From the NCBI GenBank assembly GCA_026134085.1, contig JAOQIN010000011.1:1-42868 (forward strand): DNA of 42,868 nucleotides, written 5' to 3'. Shown in pieces: positions 1 through 8,912 of this stretch; position 1 is the stretch's first letter, and the number at the start of each line of letters is the position of its first letter. Position numbers and translations under genes: made by a program. The notes beneath the pieces are model-generated. The model saw only the letters and a list, made by a program, of their open reading frames with translations, made no database searches and was not told the DNA's origin. The stretch is from Candidatus Methanoxibalbensis ujae. GTDB lineage: Archaea > Halobacteriota > Syntropharchaeia > Alkanophagales > Methanospirareceae.

Positions 1-320
1 CAAAGCTATGATAGCGATGGAGAATCTCAGGGGATTGCATCCTGTTAAAGGCAAAAATTCCAGAAAGAACAACAGAATGATCGGTAACCGGGTAAGAGGT
101 ATTTTTATTAAATACACTATCTACAAAGCAAAATGGGAAGGGATAAGAGTTAAGCTTGTTTCTCCTAGAAACACATCTAAGACATGCCATCTCTGCGCAA
201 GGTTTGAGAGCCGATGCAACTTTCTTTTGCGAACATTGCCGACACACCTACAACGCAGATTTCAATCTGCGAACATTGGCATTAGGGCGACGCTCCCTGA
301 TGCCAGAGGGTGCGCCTTAG
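1..320 (+). pseudogene. tnpB: tnpB (IS200/IS605-family OrfB) C-terminal remnant, frameshifted
   Basis: The window opens inside the 3' half of a tnpB-type gene. One frame reads ENLRG, then KNNRM and YKAKWEGIRV, the usual lead into the RuvC/zinc-finger end of TnpB. It continues through TSKTCHLC, the first zinc-knuckle pair. The frame then shifts near position 212-218, and the matching continuation FFCEHC with NADFNLRTLALG follows in another frame up to the TAG at 318-320. The gene is therefore both cut by the window edge and broken by an indel in the zinc-finger region, and is unlikely to make active TnpB. The family is an RNA-guided nuclease of IS200/IS605 elements. No tnpA is visible. Confidence 0.82.
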
Positions 321-1213
321 GGCTTATGACCTATAACCCCGCGAAAGCTGGGAGTAGTTTACCTACTTCTCGCTGCAGGACTGCGATAAGGAGTAGATGA
401 CTTCAAATTTCTCTCAGGGCAGACTGGAGCATCAATCAGCGTAACGCATCGTTGAGCAGAACAGGTAGAGCGCCGCCATCTTGCTGAGGCTTGATGCGGA
501 AACCTGCATGCGCCTCAGGTTTTCCGCCTTTTCCAGCAACTGCCCGGCCTTGCTTTTCGTCTCCCCATCCCGGCCATCCGCCAGTTACGTTCATGAAGAA
601 GCTTGGCTGTGTTGCCTGTCTTATTGATCCTGTCTCACTATGGCTATGAACTTCTGCTTCGCCATATATCCTCCTCTGGCGTTTCATCGAAATCCGGTGG
701 ATGGAGCTCTCCTCAACCGACAGGATGCCCCTGGAGGTGCCTGTGGAGTTCCCTCCAGATGGCTGTCATATCACCTCCGCGAAGCCGAAGGCGAAGCTCG
801 CTCCCTGCAATCCCGTGCCTGCAGCGTCTGCCAGGAGCGTTTGTCACACTCTCTGATCTTCATCCGGACATGTTCCACCGCCGCTGGATCCGGGGCACTC
901 TCCCCTAATCGCCCACGATGCGTGCACTCCTTTTATACCTTTTGATGGTTATCTCCATCCGACCGCATGCGTATTTCTCCTTTATGTATGAGTCACATAA
1001 AACCAAAATGCCGCACCACAAAATGAGGCGTTAATTCTCATCATTTATCCCACGCTTACGCATGAACGCCAAAAAAAAGATGAATTGAAGATGAGCATGG
1101 TCATCCATCAATGTGGCAGCACCATCCATCAAGCTGGAAACTGCGCAGGCAGACCTGAATCCACTGCATGAGCCCGAAGCAATGTTGATGGTTGGAAGTT
1201 GATGGTCAAAGTT
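321..1213. other. gene-poor, degenerate stretch with possible decayed minus-strand coding
   Basis: No intact gene is convincing here. Just after the tnpB stop there is a small hairpin (GGAGTAG at 351-357 against CTACTTC at 363-369), in the position where tnpB elements carry their right end and guide-RNA scaffold. On the minus strand, protein-like pieces occur in different frames with stops between them, such as KAGQLLEKAENLRRM (around 480-545) and MTAIWRELHRHLQGHP (around 725-775). They look like a decayed gene of unknown identity. The longest open frames on either strand have no convincing ribosome site or recognisable domain. Confidence 0.35.
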
Positions 1214-2449
1214 TCAGCGGGCAGATGCTGCCAGCGGCTGTTGTGTTTGAGACACTGACGAAGTGCATGCAGTCGCAAGTGCTTCATCAGCATCCACCCT
1301 GCCGAATCCGTATTCAATGTCCCACCCTGCGTTTCCGAGATCATCAGCGGTTCTCGCAAGTATCTTTCTGACATCCTGGTTGCGGAGAGATGCGTTCTGA
1401 GACCACACAAGCGCTGCAACGCCAGCAACAAAAGGAGTTGCCATTGATGTTCCGCTCATATACACATACTTATCGTCCGGATAAGTGGATAGGATATGCT
1501 CTCCCGGAGCAACAAGCTCCATTTGAGCGCCGTAATTGCTGAAACTGCATCTTTTGTTTTTCTCATCTATCGCACCAACGCATATAACCGTTCGGAACTT
1601 GGCGGGATAGCATATCCCCCGTCTGCCATCATTTCCAGCAGCGGCCACAAGTATACATCCTTCTTTCCATGCGTACAGACAGGCTTTTCGCAATGTTTTT
1701 GATGGTGTGTGGCTGCCGAGGCTCATGCTGATTATTTTCGCATCGCTCTGCACGGCGTGGACGATACCTCTCACAACATTCCATGTGCTTCCGATGCCCC
1801 ATCTGTTCAGCACTTTTTCCGCCATTATTTTGACCTGAGAGACTCCTGCAATGCCGAGACCGTTGTCCATGACAGCGGAAGCTATCCCCGCGCAGTGAGT
1901 TCCGTGTCCGTTGTCATCCATGGGGTCATCATCATTGTTCACCCAATCATAACCGCTGTCATCATAATTATCACGCAAATCCTCATGATTGTAGTCAATG
2001 CCTGAGTCAATAATTGCTATTTTCACACTTTTATCGCCCTTCTGAACATCCCAGGCCCTGTCTGCTTTTATTGAGGTAATGCCCCATTGATCGGAATATA
2101 AGGGATCATTGGGCGTGTATAATGCGTGCACAACGAGATTTGGCTCAACAAAACTCACGGAAGGCTCACGTATCATGCTTTTCAAAAAATTCCGATTCGC
2201 ACGCACTAGAACGCAGTTCAACACTGGCTCTCTTTCCAGGACAACACCTCCATGTCTTATGACAAGCATATCCTGTGCTGCAGCCGACACTCCATCCCTG
2301 AAACACACGATCACCTCTCCACTCGCAACTGCATTCGTCGCGGCTGGTGCAGCTGTTGCAGCACTGTGATGGGCTGCGTTCACGGCAATCGCAATAATCA
2401 CAACAAAAAGCCAGATCCCCAATTTTATATGTCTCATCTCACTCAGCAT
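1214..2449 (-). CDS. secreted subtilisin-like serine protease (S8 family)
   Basis: This is a subtilase. The catalytic Asp lies in IAIIDSGID, the His in NGHGTHCAGIA, the oxyanion Asn in AAAGND and the nucleophilic Ser in GTSMATPFVAG, spaced as usual for S8. Before the catalytic domain sits an inhibitor-I9-like propeptide with the typical EVIVCFRDGV start and FVEPN end. The N-terminus has a strongly hydrophobic stretch (IWLFVVIIAIAV), consistent with export. The start is uncertain. The ATG used here lies about 25 bp downstream of a TATTTAAAG box, and another ATG is 4 codons inside. A TTG at 2503 preceded by AGGAGAG would add 18 residues. The protein probably acts outside the membrane in processing or turnover of surface proteins. 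It ends a leftward run of exported or membrane proteins. Confidence 0.9.
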   Translation of the reverse strand: MLSEMRHIKLGIWLFVVIIAIAVNAAHHSAATAAPAATNAVASGEVIVCFRDGVSAAAQDMLVIRHGGVVLEREPVLNCVLVRANRNFLKSMIREPSVSFVEPNLVVHALYTPNDPLYSDQWGITSIKADRAWDVQKGDKSVKIAIIDSGIDYNHEDLRDNYDDSGYDWVNNDDDPMDDNGHGTHCAGIASAVMDNGLGIAGVSQVKIMAEKVLNRWGIGSTWNVVRGIVHAVQSDAKIISMSLGSHTPSKTLRKACLYAWKEGCILVAAAGNDGRRGICYPAKFRTVICVGAIDEKNKRCSFSNYGAQMELVAPGEHILSTYPDDKYVYMSGTSMATPFVAGVAALVWSQNASLRNQDVRKILARTADDLGNAGWDIEYGFGRVDADEALATACTSSVSQTQQPLAASAR

Positions 2450-2538
2450 TCCCGTTTCTGCTTTAACTTTAAATAAGTTGCGATATTCATGATTTTTTAT
2501 CAATCTCTCCTCTTCATCATTTCATCAATCTCTCAGAT

Positions 2539-3276
2539 TCAACGGGAGAATTTTGAGAGTGCAGATGAGATGATCTCATATAGTTTTACATCCACATCTC
2601 CGCGCTTGCGAAGCACAGCGGAGAGAAATGCGAGTATTATGAAGGAATATCCGAAGTATCTGCTCAGATCATCTGCCATAACTCCGTGCAGCTGTGCAAT
2701 GATGTTTGAGACCATGACTTCAGCCGCGTATATTGAGAGGATAAGCGGGATTGTCCATAGCCTCAATCTGAATTCTGAAATGTAAAATGCGAGGAGAAGA
2801 GGAGAAATGAAGAATGAAAATTTTGAGATCTCATATATGACAGCGCCAATTGGAGATGCGAGCATGCGTTCAACATACGCTTCAAAATCTGAAACACGAT
2901 GGGCACTGCCTATTATGAGTTTTGAGAATGACTCCCCGAAGAAGTCATATGCATGCCAGTCAACAAACCACTCAGTCACTGTATCATATATTTCCACGAC
3001 ATCATCCTTCACAAATGAATGCGGTGACGCGGATAACATCACATTTTTCTCCTGTGAAATTGGATTTTCAATGAGATACACAGTGATTTTCTCGCTCTCT
3101 TCTTCTCCAAAAATACTCCTCACATCCTCCGGTATTTCATCAATGCCTATCTCCCTGACTGCTGAAACCATATATATGCCCGCTTTCTCCGAATTTGAAT
3201 GTATGATATATGGAACAACAGACAGCGAATAGCATAAAAAAAACAGGAGCATCACAAACAGGCGTCTCTTGCTCAT
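2539..3276 (-). CDS. membrane protein of unknown function, about four TM segments
   Basis: The 245-residue protein begins with a membrane segment or signal (LFVMLLFFLCYSLSVVPYI). It has an extracytoplasmic domain of roughly 120 residues and then three more hydrophobic segments (SFFISPLLLAFYI, LWTIPLILSIYAAEVMV, SFIILAFLSAVL). It ends in a short charged tail. I recognise no family. It starts 15 bp after the stop of the CARDB-like gene on the same strand, preceded by GAGGAG, so the two are almost certainly co-transcribed and may form one membrane assembly, but its job cannot be read from sequence. Confidence 0.78.
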   Translation of the reverse strand: MSKRRLFVMLLFFLCYSLSVVPYIIHSNSEKAGIYMVSAVREIGIDEIPEDVRSIFGEEESEKITVYLIENPISQEKNVMLSASPHSFVKDDVVEIYDTVTEWFVDWHAYDFFGESFSKLIIGSAHRVSDFEAYVERMLASPIGAVIYEISKFSFFISPLLLAFYISEFRLRLWTIPLILSIYAAEVMVSNIIAQLHGVMADDLSRYFGYSFIILAFLSAVLRKRGDVDVKLYEIISSALSKFSR

Positions 3277-3291
3277 CCCGTCATCAACTCC

Positions 3292-4605
3292 TCATAATCT
3301 CTCTCCATCTTGGTCTTTTTTTCTGCTCATCACTGCACGCTGCCTGCTCTCAAGTTTCAATAATATCAGATATATGATGAACACGAGTGTAATTATGAAG
3401 ATACCTGCGTATATGTATTCGGAAGGGATGAGGGGTTTTGCAGGGAAAACGCTTATCTCATACACATTCATATTGGAGAATTTCTTCCCGAATTCGTCCT
3501 CGTATGATATGAGGATGTTAAACGCGTGCCTGCCGAAATGCACATCATCAGCCACTCTTATGCCGAATGCAACAGTATGCGTGTCATGAGGTGCTATCTC
3601 TCCGACGAACTTGAGACTTTCTGTCAGTATGTCGTCGCCACCTACAATGCGCACCTTCACATTTTCGGCGTTCAATATTCCTGTGTTCACGAGCGTGAGC
3701 ATGAACAGTCCTTCCGTGCCTGCTGTAAGCTGCGAGGGCTCAACTGTTATTTCCTGAATGAGCACATTCGGCAAGCCCCTCACCTCAACGCCTATGCTTG
3801 TGTTTTTTGAGAGGGAGGCGAAGTCGTCGCTGTATTCCATGACGAGAGGCAGCTCATAGTAAATGCGGTCTGCCACCTCAGATGCATGGTGCTCAACAGC
3901 AATATGAAATTCCGCAATGAATCTCTCACCAGGCGCTATTTCGCGGAAATGCACCTCCAGATCCCCGTTCAACGGTGTGAATGGCGTTCTTTCCGTCCTC
4001 AAAACAGCATTAAGTGTTCGTATTCTCGCTTTTCCAACATTCTGCATCTCAACCGTTATCCTTCCTGTGCCCCCGGGCACAAGAACCTCCGGATCCGTTG
4101 AGACATTCAATATATCTATCTCAGACTGCGCAGCCACTCCGCTCACACGCAGTCCAAAATACAAGATGTCGCTGCGTTCCGCGGTTTCACTTTCAAAATC
4201 GTTCGTCCAGTAAACACAGAGCGGGATCTCATACACAGTCGGCGTGGCATTTCGCTCAACGAAGAAATCAAATTCAACAGTCACTTCGCGATCCGTGCCA
4301 ACCGCATAGTAAGGATAATTGCCAACGCTTTTCCGAGCATTCCCCACGACCTTCACAGGCGCTCCCTTTAATTTTTCAGCGAGAACCTCCGCAGACACGC
4401 GATAAGCTGAACGATTTCCCATGTTTTTCAGTGTGATGCGCACAGTCGTTTTTTCAGATGGATGAAGCTCAGTTGGCGAAACACGCAATATGCAGAATTT
4501 CCCCTTTTCGATCTCAGGTGATGAAAGTGCCTGCTGAATCGCGGCAGCGGATGTGGCATTGCAGACCAGAAACAGCATGACGAGGGCGGCAGCCAGTCGT
4601 CTCAT
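3292..4605 (-). CDS. exported CARDB-type (COG1361-like) protein with C-terminal membrane anchor
   Basis: The protein has a signal peptide (RRLAAALVMLFLVCNATSAAA) and then three repeats of a CARDB-like beta-sandwich. Each repeat carries the pattern 'V.P..L..G....I...L.N.G...A..V' (for example VSPTELHPSEKTTVRITLKN and VEPSQLTAGTEGLFMLTLVN). A C-terminal TM helix (YIYAGIFIITLVFIIYLILL) is followed by a basic tail. This layout is common in archaeal S-layer-associated and adhesion proteins. The start is the ATG just before the signal peptide. An upstream in-frame extension would only add a non-signal leader and overlap the divergent gene's promoter. It is probably the first gene of an operon with the membrane protein downstream. 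Its substrate or partner is unknown. Confidence 0.82.
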   Translation of the reverse strand: MRRLAAALVMLFLVCNATSAAAIQQALSSPEIEKGKFCILRVSPTELHPSEKTTVRITLKNMGNRSAYRVSAEVLAEKLKGAPVKVVGNARKSVGNYPYYAVGTDREVTVEFDFFVERNATPTVYEIPLCVYWTNDFESETAERSDILYFGLRVSGVAAQSEIDILNVSTDPEVLVPGGTGRITVEMQNVGKARIRTLNAVLRTERTPFTPLNGDLEVHFREIAPGERFIAEFHIAVEHHASEVADRIYYELPLVMEYSDDFASLSKNTSIGVEVRGLPNVLIQEITVEPSQLTAGTEGLFMLTLVNTGILNAENVKVRIVGGDDILTESLKFVGEIAPHDTHTVAFGIRVADDVHFGRHAFNILISYEDEFGKKFSNMNVYEISVFPAKPLIPSEYIYAGIFIITLVFIIYLILLKLESRQRAVMSRKKDQDGERL

Positions 4606-4689
4606 GCTTAAAAGATCGTTCAAATGAAAAATAACTTTTTCTTGCCGCTCAAGCCACAGGTAGAGCAAAGCGCTGAGAGGTGAGCACCT

Positions 4690-5502
4690 GTGCATGTTTC
4701 AATCGTGATACCCACATATAATGAAAGAGAAAATATACGCATATTGATACCTGCACTTGTGAACATCATGCGTGAAAACAACATCTCGGGAGAGATTATT
4801 GTGGTTGATGATAACAGCGCCGACGGAACGGCGGAGGAGGTGGAGAGAATATCCAAGATATTTGCGGAGGAGTTCCACATACATGTGATTGTGCGGGAGC
4901 GAAAGATGGGAATTGGCTCCGCGTATAAAACAGGTTTTGCAAACACAACAGGAGATGTCATCTTTGAAATGGACGGTGACCTCTCACACGACCCTGCTAT
5001 GATACCCGAATTCCTCAAAATGTTGCGGACATACGATGTGGTGGTGGGCTCAAGATACATGCGTGGGAACTGCACAAACAATCAGAGCAACTTCAGACGC
5101 ATCATAAGCATCGGCGCGAACATGATTGCGAGAAAGTTGCTTCAGCTCAGTGTCAGAGATGCGACAAGTGGATACCGCGCATACAAAAGAAATGTCATAA
5201 AAAGCATAGATATGAACCATATCCACTCGGAAGGATATGCATTTCAGGTTGAAATGGTGTATAAAGTCGAGAAAAAAGGTTTTAAAATTGGAGAGATTCC
5301 CATAATCTTCAGAGACAGGACGGCTGGACGATCAAAACTCGGAACAAAAGAGGTTGTCAGATTCTTTCTGATAGTGTTAAAACTCGCATTGTTTGACAGA
5401 CGCCCCGGAGGCATCGTGCACAGCCGCAATGAACCTGTGTCGAAAGAAGAAGCGGATACGGTAAATGATAGGGTGATAATAATAGATAAAACAAACAAAT
5501 AA
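4690..5502 (+). CDS. GT2 family glycosyltransferase, dolichyl-phosphate mannosyltransferase (DPM1)-like
   Basis: The protein is a GT-A fold glycosyltransferase. It opens VSIVIPTYNERENI, has the nucleotide-binding VVDDNSADGT, the metal-binding region MDGDLSHDP, and the DPM1 signature blocks VVGSRYM, DATSGYRAYK and FRDRTAGRSKLG. It ends without the C-terminal TM bundle of longer relatives, like eukaryotic DPM1. The likely reaction is sugar transfer from GDP or UDP to dolichyl phosphate on the cytoplasmic face, feeding archaeal N-glycosylation. That fits the many sequons in the exported cytochromes of this window. The start is a GTG preceded by GAGGTGAG at good spacing. It diverges from the CARDB-like gene. 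Confidence 0.9.
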   Translation: MHVSIVIPTYNERENIRILIPALVNIMRENNISGEIIVVDDNSADGTAEEVERISKIFAEEFHIHVIVRERKMGIGSAYKTGFANTTGDVIFEMDGDLSHDPAMIPEFLKMLRTYDVVVGSRYMRGNCTNNQSNFRRIISIGANMIARKLLQLSVRDATSGYRAYKRNVIKSIDMNHIHSEGYAFQVEMVYKVEKKGFKIGEIPIIFRDRTAGRSKLGTKEVVRFFLIVLKLALFDRRPGGIVHSRNEPVSKEEADTVNDRVIIIDKTNK

Positions 5503-5563
5503 AAAAAATAAAATAAAAAAGAACTAAATAACAGAGAACGAAGGCAGCTGGCAAAAGCTATGA

Positions 5564-6013
5564 ATGAGTGACAAAGAGAAGATGCGGCAATATGTGAATC
5601 TTGAGAGTTTGAAGAGAGAGCTAGAGAGGCATGGCATATCTCCCACATTCCAGAGGCTTAAAATTCTTGAATATCTGAGGAAGAGCAAAAGCCATCCGAC
5701 AGTGGAGATGATATATGAGGCTCTTTCAAAGGATATTCCGACCATATCAAAGGCCACAATATACAACACATTACACATCTTTGCAAGAAAGGGAATAGTC
5801 GCAGAGCTCTCAATATGCGAGGAAGGCGCGAGATTTGATGCAAATACAGAACCTCATGCTCATTTCAGATGCGTGAAATGTGGAAACATATACGATGTGG
5901 ATTTTATGTTTGAGAGAATAGATGAAATTCATGGTCACAAGGTGTTTGAGATAATCATATGCCTCAAGGGCATCTGCAGGAACTGTGCTCATGAGAACCG
6001 TGCTGAGGATTGA
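5564..6013 (+). CDS. Fur-family metal-dependent transcriptional regulator
   Basis: The 149-residue protein has the Fur layout. An N-terminal winged helix is visible in ISPTFQRLKILEYLR and TISKATIYNTLHIFARKGIV. The dimerisation/metal domain follows, with EPHAHFRC and two CxxC pairs (CVKC and CRNC) that form the structural zinc site. The His in PHAHF fits the regulatory metal site. Whether it senses Fe, peroxide or another metal cannot be told from sequence. Its targets are unknown, but a superoxide reductase and several iron-rich proteins are encoded nearby. It follows the glycosyltransferase by about 60 bp on the same strand. Confidence 0.9.
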   Translation: MSDKEKMRQYVNLESLKRELERHGISPTFQRLKILEYLRKSKSHPTVEMIYEALSKDIPTISKATIYNTLHIFARKGIVAELSICEEGARFDANTEPHAHFRCVKCGNIYDVDFMFERIDEIHGHKVFEIIICLKGICRNCAHENRAED

Positions 6014-6439
6014 ATCTGATATTGTCGCTGCCGATTCCCGTCTTTTCATCTTTTCACATCTTTTCATAGAGCATGGGTGGCAGGTGGAAAATTATGGATA
6101 TGAGAGGCTCAGTTATGAGCGAGCGGGTGCTGTGGAGATTGAGCCTCCACAACTGCAAGACTGAAAGCGCCGGCTGTGGAAAGTGGTGAGTGTGAGTATG
6201 GCTGAATGATTCCTGCGACTTCAGTCGTAGTCGTGGGAGGTGTTCCGATTCTAAAAGAAGGGGGCACCGCCCGGCATATGCTGTGTTGCGAAGAACTTTC
6301 TCAGTTCGGCTGGTGTTGCTATATGGATGTGTGTGAGAAGGCTGCGTCATGCCTTCAGCAATGGTTTCTGTGTCCAATGCGTCATTTCTGCGCTTTTTCT
6401 TTGGACACAGTCAGGCTTTTGTGCAGGCTGGCAATCAAT
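6014..6439. other. gap between convergent fur and aspS; possible IS end
   Basis: No gene is supported in this stretch. Around 6211-6245 the DNA reads GCGACTTCAGTCGTAGTCG, a motif much like the hairpin at the ends of archaeal IS200/IS605 (IS1341-type) elements, so a decayed element end is possible. Protein-like fragments near 6070-6150 are interrupted by stops. The right part holds the inverted repeat listed separately. Confidence 0.3.
6369..6410. terminator. 10-bp perfect inverted repeat downstream of aspS
   Basis: CTGTGTCCAA (6369-6378) and TTGGACACAG (6401-6410) are exact reverse complements separated by 22 bases, about 30 bp beyond the aspS stop. The loop contains a run TTTTTCTTT on the plus strand. 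It could be a 3'-end processing or termination hairpin for the convergent transcripts. Archaeal termination usually relies on T-runs, so the role is tentative. Confidence 0.35.
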
Positions 6440-7798
6440 TCATGGAACGAGTCTGCGTCTGTCTCTTGGGAACAGTATGACCTCTCTTATGTTTTCAACA
6501 TTGAGCATTGTCATGAGCAGTCTTTCAATGCCGAGACCCCATCCTGAATGAGGAGGCATTCCATATCTGAACGCCTCGAGATAGAACCTGAAGCTCTCGG
6601 GGTCAAGCCCTCTCATCTCTATATTTTTTCGCAGGAGATTGTAATCATGTATGCGCTGAGAACCTGATGCGAGCTCCAGACGAGGATGCATGAGGTCAAA
6701 TGCGTTACATCTTTCTGATGATGCGTCTTTATCACAGCCTGCTGCAGCTGCTGGCATTGCGTAATAAGGCTTGATCTCACAGGGCCAGTCTGTGATGAAG
6801 TAATGAGCACCTATTATCTCGCCGAGTGTCTTCTCAGCGATCGTGCTGAAGTCATCACCCCATTCCATCTCAATATTGTGCTCACTGAGCAGTTCAATTG
6901 CATGGTCGTAAGTGATGCGCTCAAAAGGCTTTTTCGGAACTTCAATGCGAAAGTCCATTTTCTTTCTTTCGGTGTATTCCGCGATGCCCTCGTATATGAA
7001 CACAACAAGATCCTCAAGCAGCGACATCACATGCTCGTGATCGGCGAACGCAACTTCAACATCCAGTGATGTCGCCTCGTTGAGATGTCTCGTGGTGTCA
7101 TGCTCCTCAGCCCTGAATATTGGACCCATCTCATACACAGCATCAAAGCCGGATGCCATCATCATCTGTTTATAAAGCTGAGGGCTCTGATTCAGGAAGG
7201 CCTCCCTCTCAAAGTAGGATATCGGGAAAAGCGCTGCACCCCCCTCCGTAGCAGTTGAAACTATTTTGGGCGTGTTTATCTCAACAAAACCGCGGGAATT
7301 CAGGAATTCTCGTGCCAACCTCTGCACCTCGGCACGCACCATGAATATGTTTCTCACTCTCTCCGAGCGCAGATCCATGAACCTCGCATCAAGTCGCGTG
7401 TCGAGATTCGCATGAACTTTTCCCGTGGCATCCAGCGGAAGCTCAGCAGCCGCCTCGTTCAAAACCTCAAATGTGCGCGGCACTATCTCAAAACCACGAG
7501 GCGCCCTGCGGTCAGCCTTCACAACGCCGATAACCGCAACAACAGACTCACGACTGACTCCACGCGCACGCTCTATCATCTCTTCACCGACGGTCTCCCT
7601 CCTGAATGTCACCTGCACAATGCCTCCCCTGTCTCTTATAATGGAGAACAGAACGCCCCCCAAGTCCCTGCGCTCATGGAGCCAGCCAGCAACGCAGACC
7701 TCCCTGCCATCCTCATCCGCTGATATCTCGTCCGAATACCTCCTGCAAGACTGCAGAAAGCGAAGCATCTGATTCAGTTTTCCCACATCAACATCCAT
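6440..7798 (-). CDS. aspS: aspartyl-tRNA synthetase, archaeal type
   Basis: This is a class II synthetase with the OB-fold anticodon domain first ([21 protein letters not shown]). Motif 2 follows ([17 protein letters not shown]), and motif 3 ends the protein ([26 protein letters not shown]). The block [20 protein letters not shown] is typical of archaeal AspRS. A His follows GWL in the anticodon domain. Discriminating archaeal enzymes have Trp there, and non-discriminating ones tend to have His, so this enzyme may also charge tRNA-Asn and depend on an amidotransferase. That is inference. The start is uncertain: the chosen ATG has GAGG 4 bp upstream, while the conserved core begins at an ATG at 7768. 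A short upstream extension to 7810 is also possible. Confidence 0.94.
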   Translation of the reverse strand: MDVDVGKLNQMLRFLQSCRRYSDEISADEDGREVCVAGWLHERRDLGGVLFSIIRDRGGIVQVTFRRETVGEEMIERARGVSRESVVAVIGVVKADRRAPRGFEIVPRTFEVLNEAAAELPLDATGKVHANLDTRLDARFMDLRSERVRNIFMVRAEVQRLAREFLNSRGFVEINTPKIVSTATEGGAALFPISYFEREAFLNQSPQLYKQMMMASGFDAVYEMGPIFRAEEHDTTRHLNEATSLDVEVAFADHEHVMSLLEDLVVFIYEGIAEYTERKKMDFRIEVPKKPFERITYDHAIELLSEHNIEMEWGDDFSTIAEKTLGEIIGAHYFITDWPCEIKPYYAMPAAAAGCDKDASSERCNAFDLMHPRLELASGSQRIHDYNLLRKNIEMRGLDPESFRFYLEAFRYGMPPHSGWGLGIERLLMTMLNVENIREVILFPRDRRRLVP

Positions 7799-7868
7799 CA
7801 TCCCTCGCATCTCTCCATTATCAAGCCTCAATCAACAATCATCCCCAATCATCAAGCTGAAGCGCACA

Positions 7869-8591
7869 TCAGATAGCACTTTCCCCGCCGCAGTCCTCGC
7901 AATTCTCATTTCTCCTCAGTTTTATCTCCTCCGTTCGTGCGTTCATGCCGTCCCACCACAGCATCCTGTTCTCAAGCAGCTCACCGCGCCCCAACACATA
8001 TTTCAGCACTTCAACCACTTGAATGCTTGCGATCACACCGCATGTCGCACCGAATACAGGTGTAGCTCCTTCCGGAGGTGGCTTCGGAAATATACAGCGA
8101 AGACATGCAGTTTTTCGGGGAATTATAGTCATCACTTCGCCCTCCAATCCATATACCGCTCCATGAAAAAGCGGAATGTTTTTGCGCAGTGCACATCTGT
8201 TGAGCAGGTATCTCGTTTTGAAATTGTCCATTGCATCAACTATCAGCCGCGCATCATCCACAACATCATCAATATTTTCCGCTGTTATGCTGTCCGCCAC
8301 CACCTCAATGCAGACCTCCGGATTCAGCTTCTCAAGCTTTTCTCTGGCTGATTCCACTTTCTTCCTTCCTATATCGGGGAAGAAGTGCAATATCTGCCTG
8401 TTCAGGTTGCTCTCCTCAACGATATCGTGGTCTGCAACTATGATCTCACCTATGCCAGCCGCTGTCAGATAGAGGAGAGAAGCGGAGCCAAGACCGCCAG
8501 CACCTGCAACAAATACCTTCGTGTCCCTCAACCGCCTCTGACCATCTTCGCCTATCATCGGTATCTGCCGCGCATATCTCTCAGCACTCAT
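7869..8591 (-). CDS. ThiF/MoeB/HesA-type E1-like adenylyltransferase
   Basis: This is a Rossmann E1-like enzyme. The nucleotide loop is VAGAGGLGSASLLYL, followed by ADHDIVEESNLNRQ and VDAMDNFKTRYLLN. Two zinc-binding CxxC pairs are present (CLRC and CEDC), and a Cys in FGATCGVIAS sits near the catalytic cysteine region. Such proteins adenylate the C-terminal Gly-Gly of a ubiquitin-like sulfur carrier (ThiS, MoaD or SAMP) for thiamine, molybdopterin or tRNA thiolation. No carrier gene is visible nearby. The ATG at 8591 follows GGAGAGGG. The gene is downstream of the zinc mini-protein and the NifU-like gene, suggesting a sulfur-transfer operon. MoeA elsewhere in the window makes molybdopterin activation one plausible role. 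Confidence 0.9.
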   Translation of the reverse strand: MSAERYARQIPMIGEDGQRRLRDTKVFVAGAGGLGSASLLYLTAAGIGEIIVADHDIVEESNLNRQILHFFPDIGRKKVESAREKLEKLNPEVCIEVVADSITAENIDDVVDDARLIVDAMDNFKTRYLLNRCALRKNIPLFHGAVYGLEGEVMTIIPRKTACLRCIFPKPPPEGATPVFGATCGVIASIQVVEVLKYVLGRGELLENRMLWWDGMNARTEEIKLRRNENCEDCGGESAI

Positions 8592-8606
8592 CACTTACCC
8601 TCTCCA

Positions 8607-8747
8607 TCACTCATAACTGCCACTTATCGCCTGCTGATCCCTCGCGATATCACGCACAAGATTCTGATAGCATTCCTCACAAAGCAGCTCCCTGCCAACC
8701 CTCTTCAGATTTTTCGCTTTCTTCCCACACTTATCACAGCTCACCAT
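8607..8747 (-). CDS. 46-residue double-CxxC zinc-ribbon mini-protein
   Basis: This small frame starts MVSCDKCGKKAK, continues through RELLCEECYQNL and ends QQAISGSYE. The two CxxC pairs are 16 residues apart, a compact zinc-ribbon knuckle. The ATG is preceded by GGAGGATTG at good spacing, and the stop lies 15 bp before the ThiF-like start, so translation is likely and the two are probably co-transcribed. I do not know a named family. Similar single-knuckle proteins occur widely in archaea. A link with sulfur or cofactor transfer is inferred only from its neighbours. Confidence 0.72.
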   Translation of the reverse strand: MVSCDKCGKKAKNLKRVGRELLCEECYQNLVRDIARDQQAISGSYE

Positions 8748-8783
8748 TTTATCAATCCTCCTCTCTCCACCTCTTCCTTCACA

Positions 8784-8842
8784 TTGACATCAATATTGAC
8801 ATTGACATCAACATCAACATCACCATCACCATCACCATCACA
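8784..8842. repeat. imperfect ATC-type triplet/hexamer repeat
   Basis: The intergenic DNA runs through about ten imperfect units of 'acatca', 'acatcaac' and 'catcac', ending in four near-perfect CATCAC units. It is a simple-sequence expansion on the same GAT/ATC theme as the repeat inside the aminotransferase gene. No coding role is evident. It lies between the NifU-like gene and the zinc mini-protein. Confidence 0.7.
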
Positions 8843-8912
8843 AATCCACATGAAAGCTCATATCTCATCGATCCGCTCATACGGCACATCTCATCATCGG
8901 CTTCGACGATTC

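Noticed and set aside
603-945. Two overlapping open frames of about 100 codons near the left edge
   Set aside because: Neither has a ribosome site or recognisable motif, and the minus strand reads better as decayed coding DNA.
8784-8842. CRISPR-like array suggested by the repeated CATCAC units
   Set aside because: The units are contiguous with no spacers, so this is a simple-sequence repeat.
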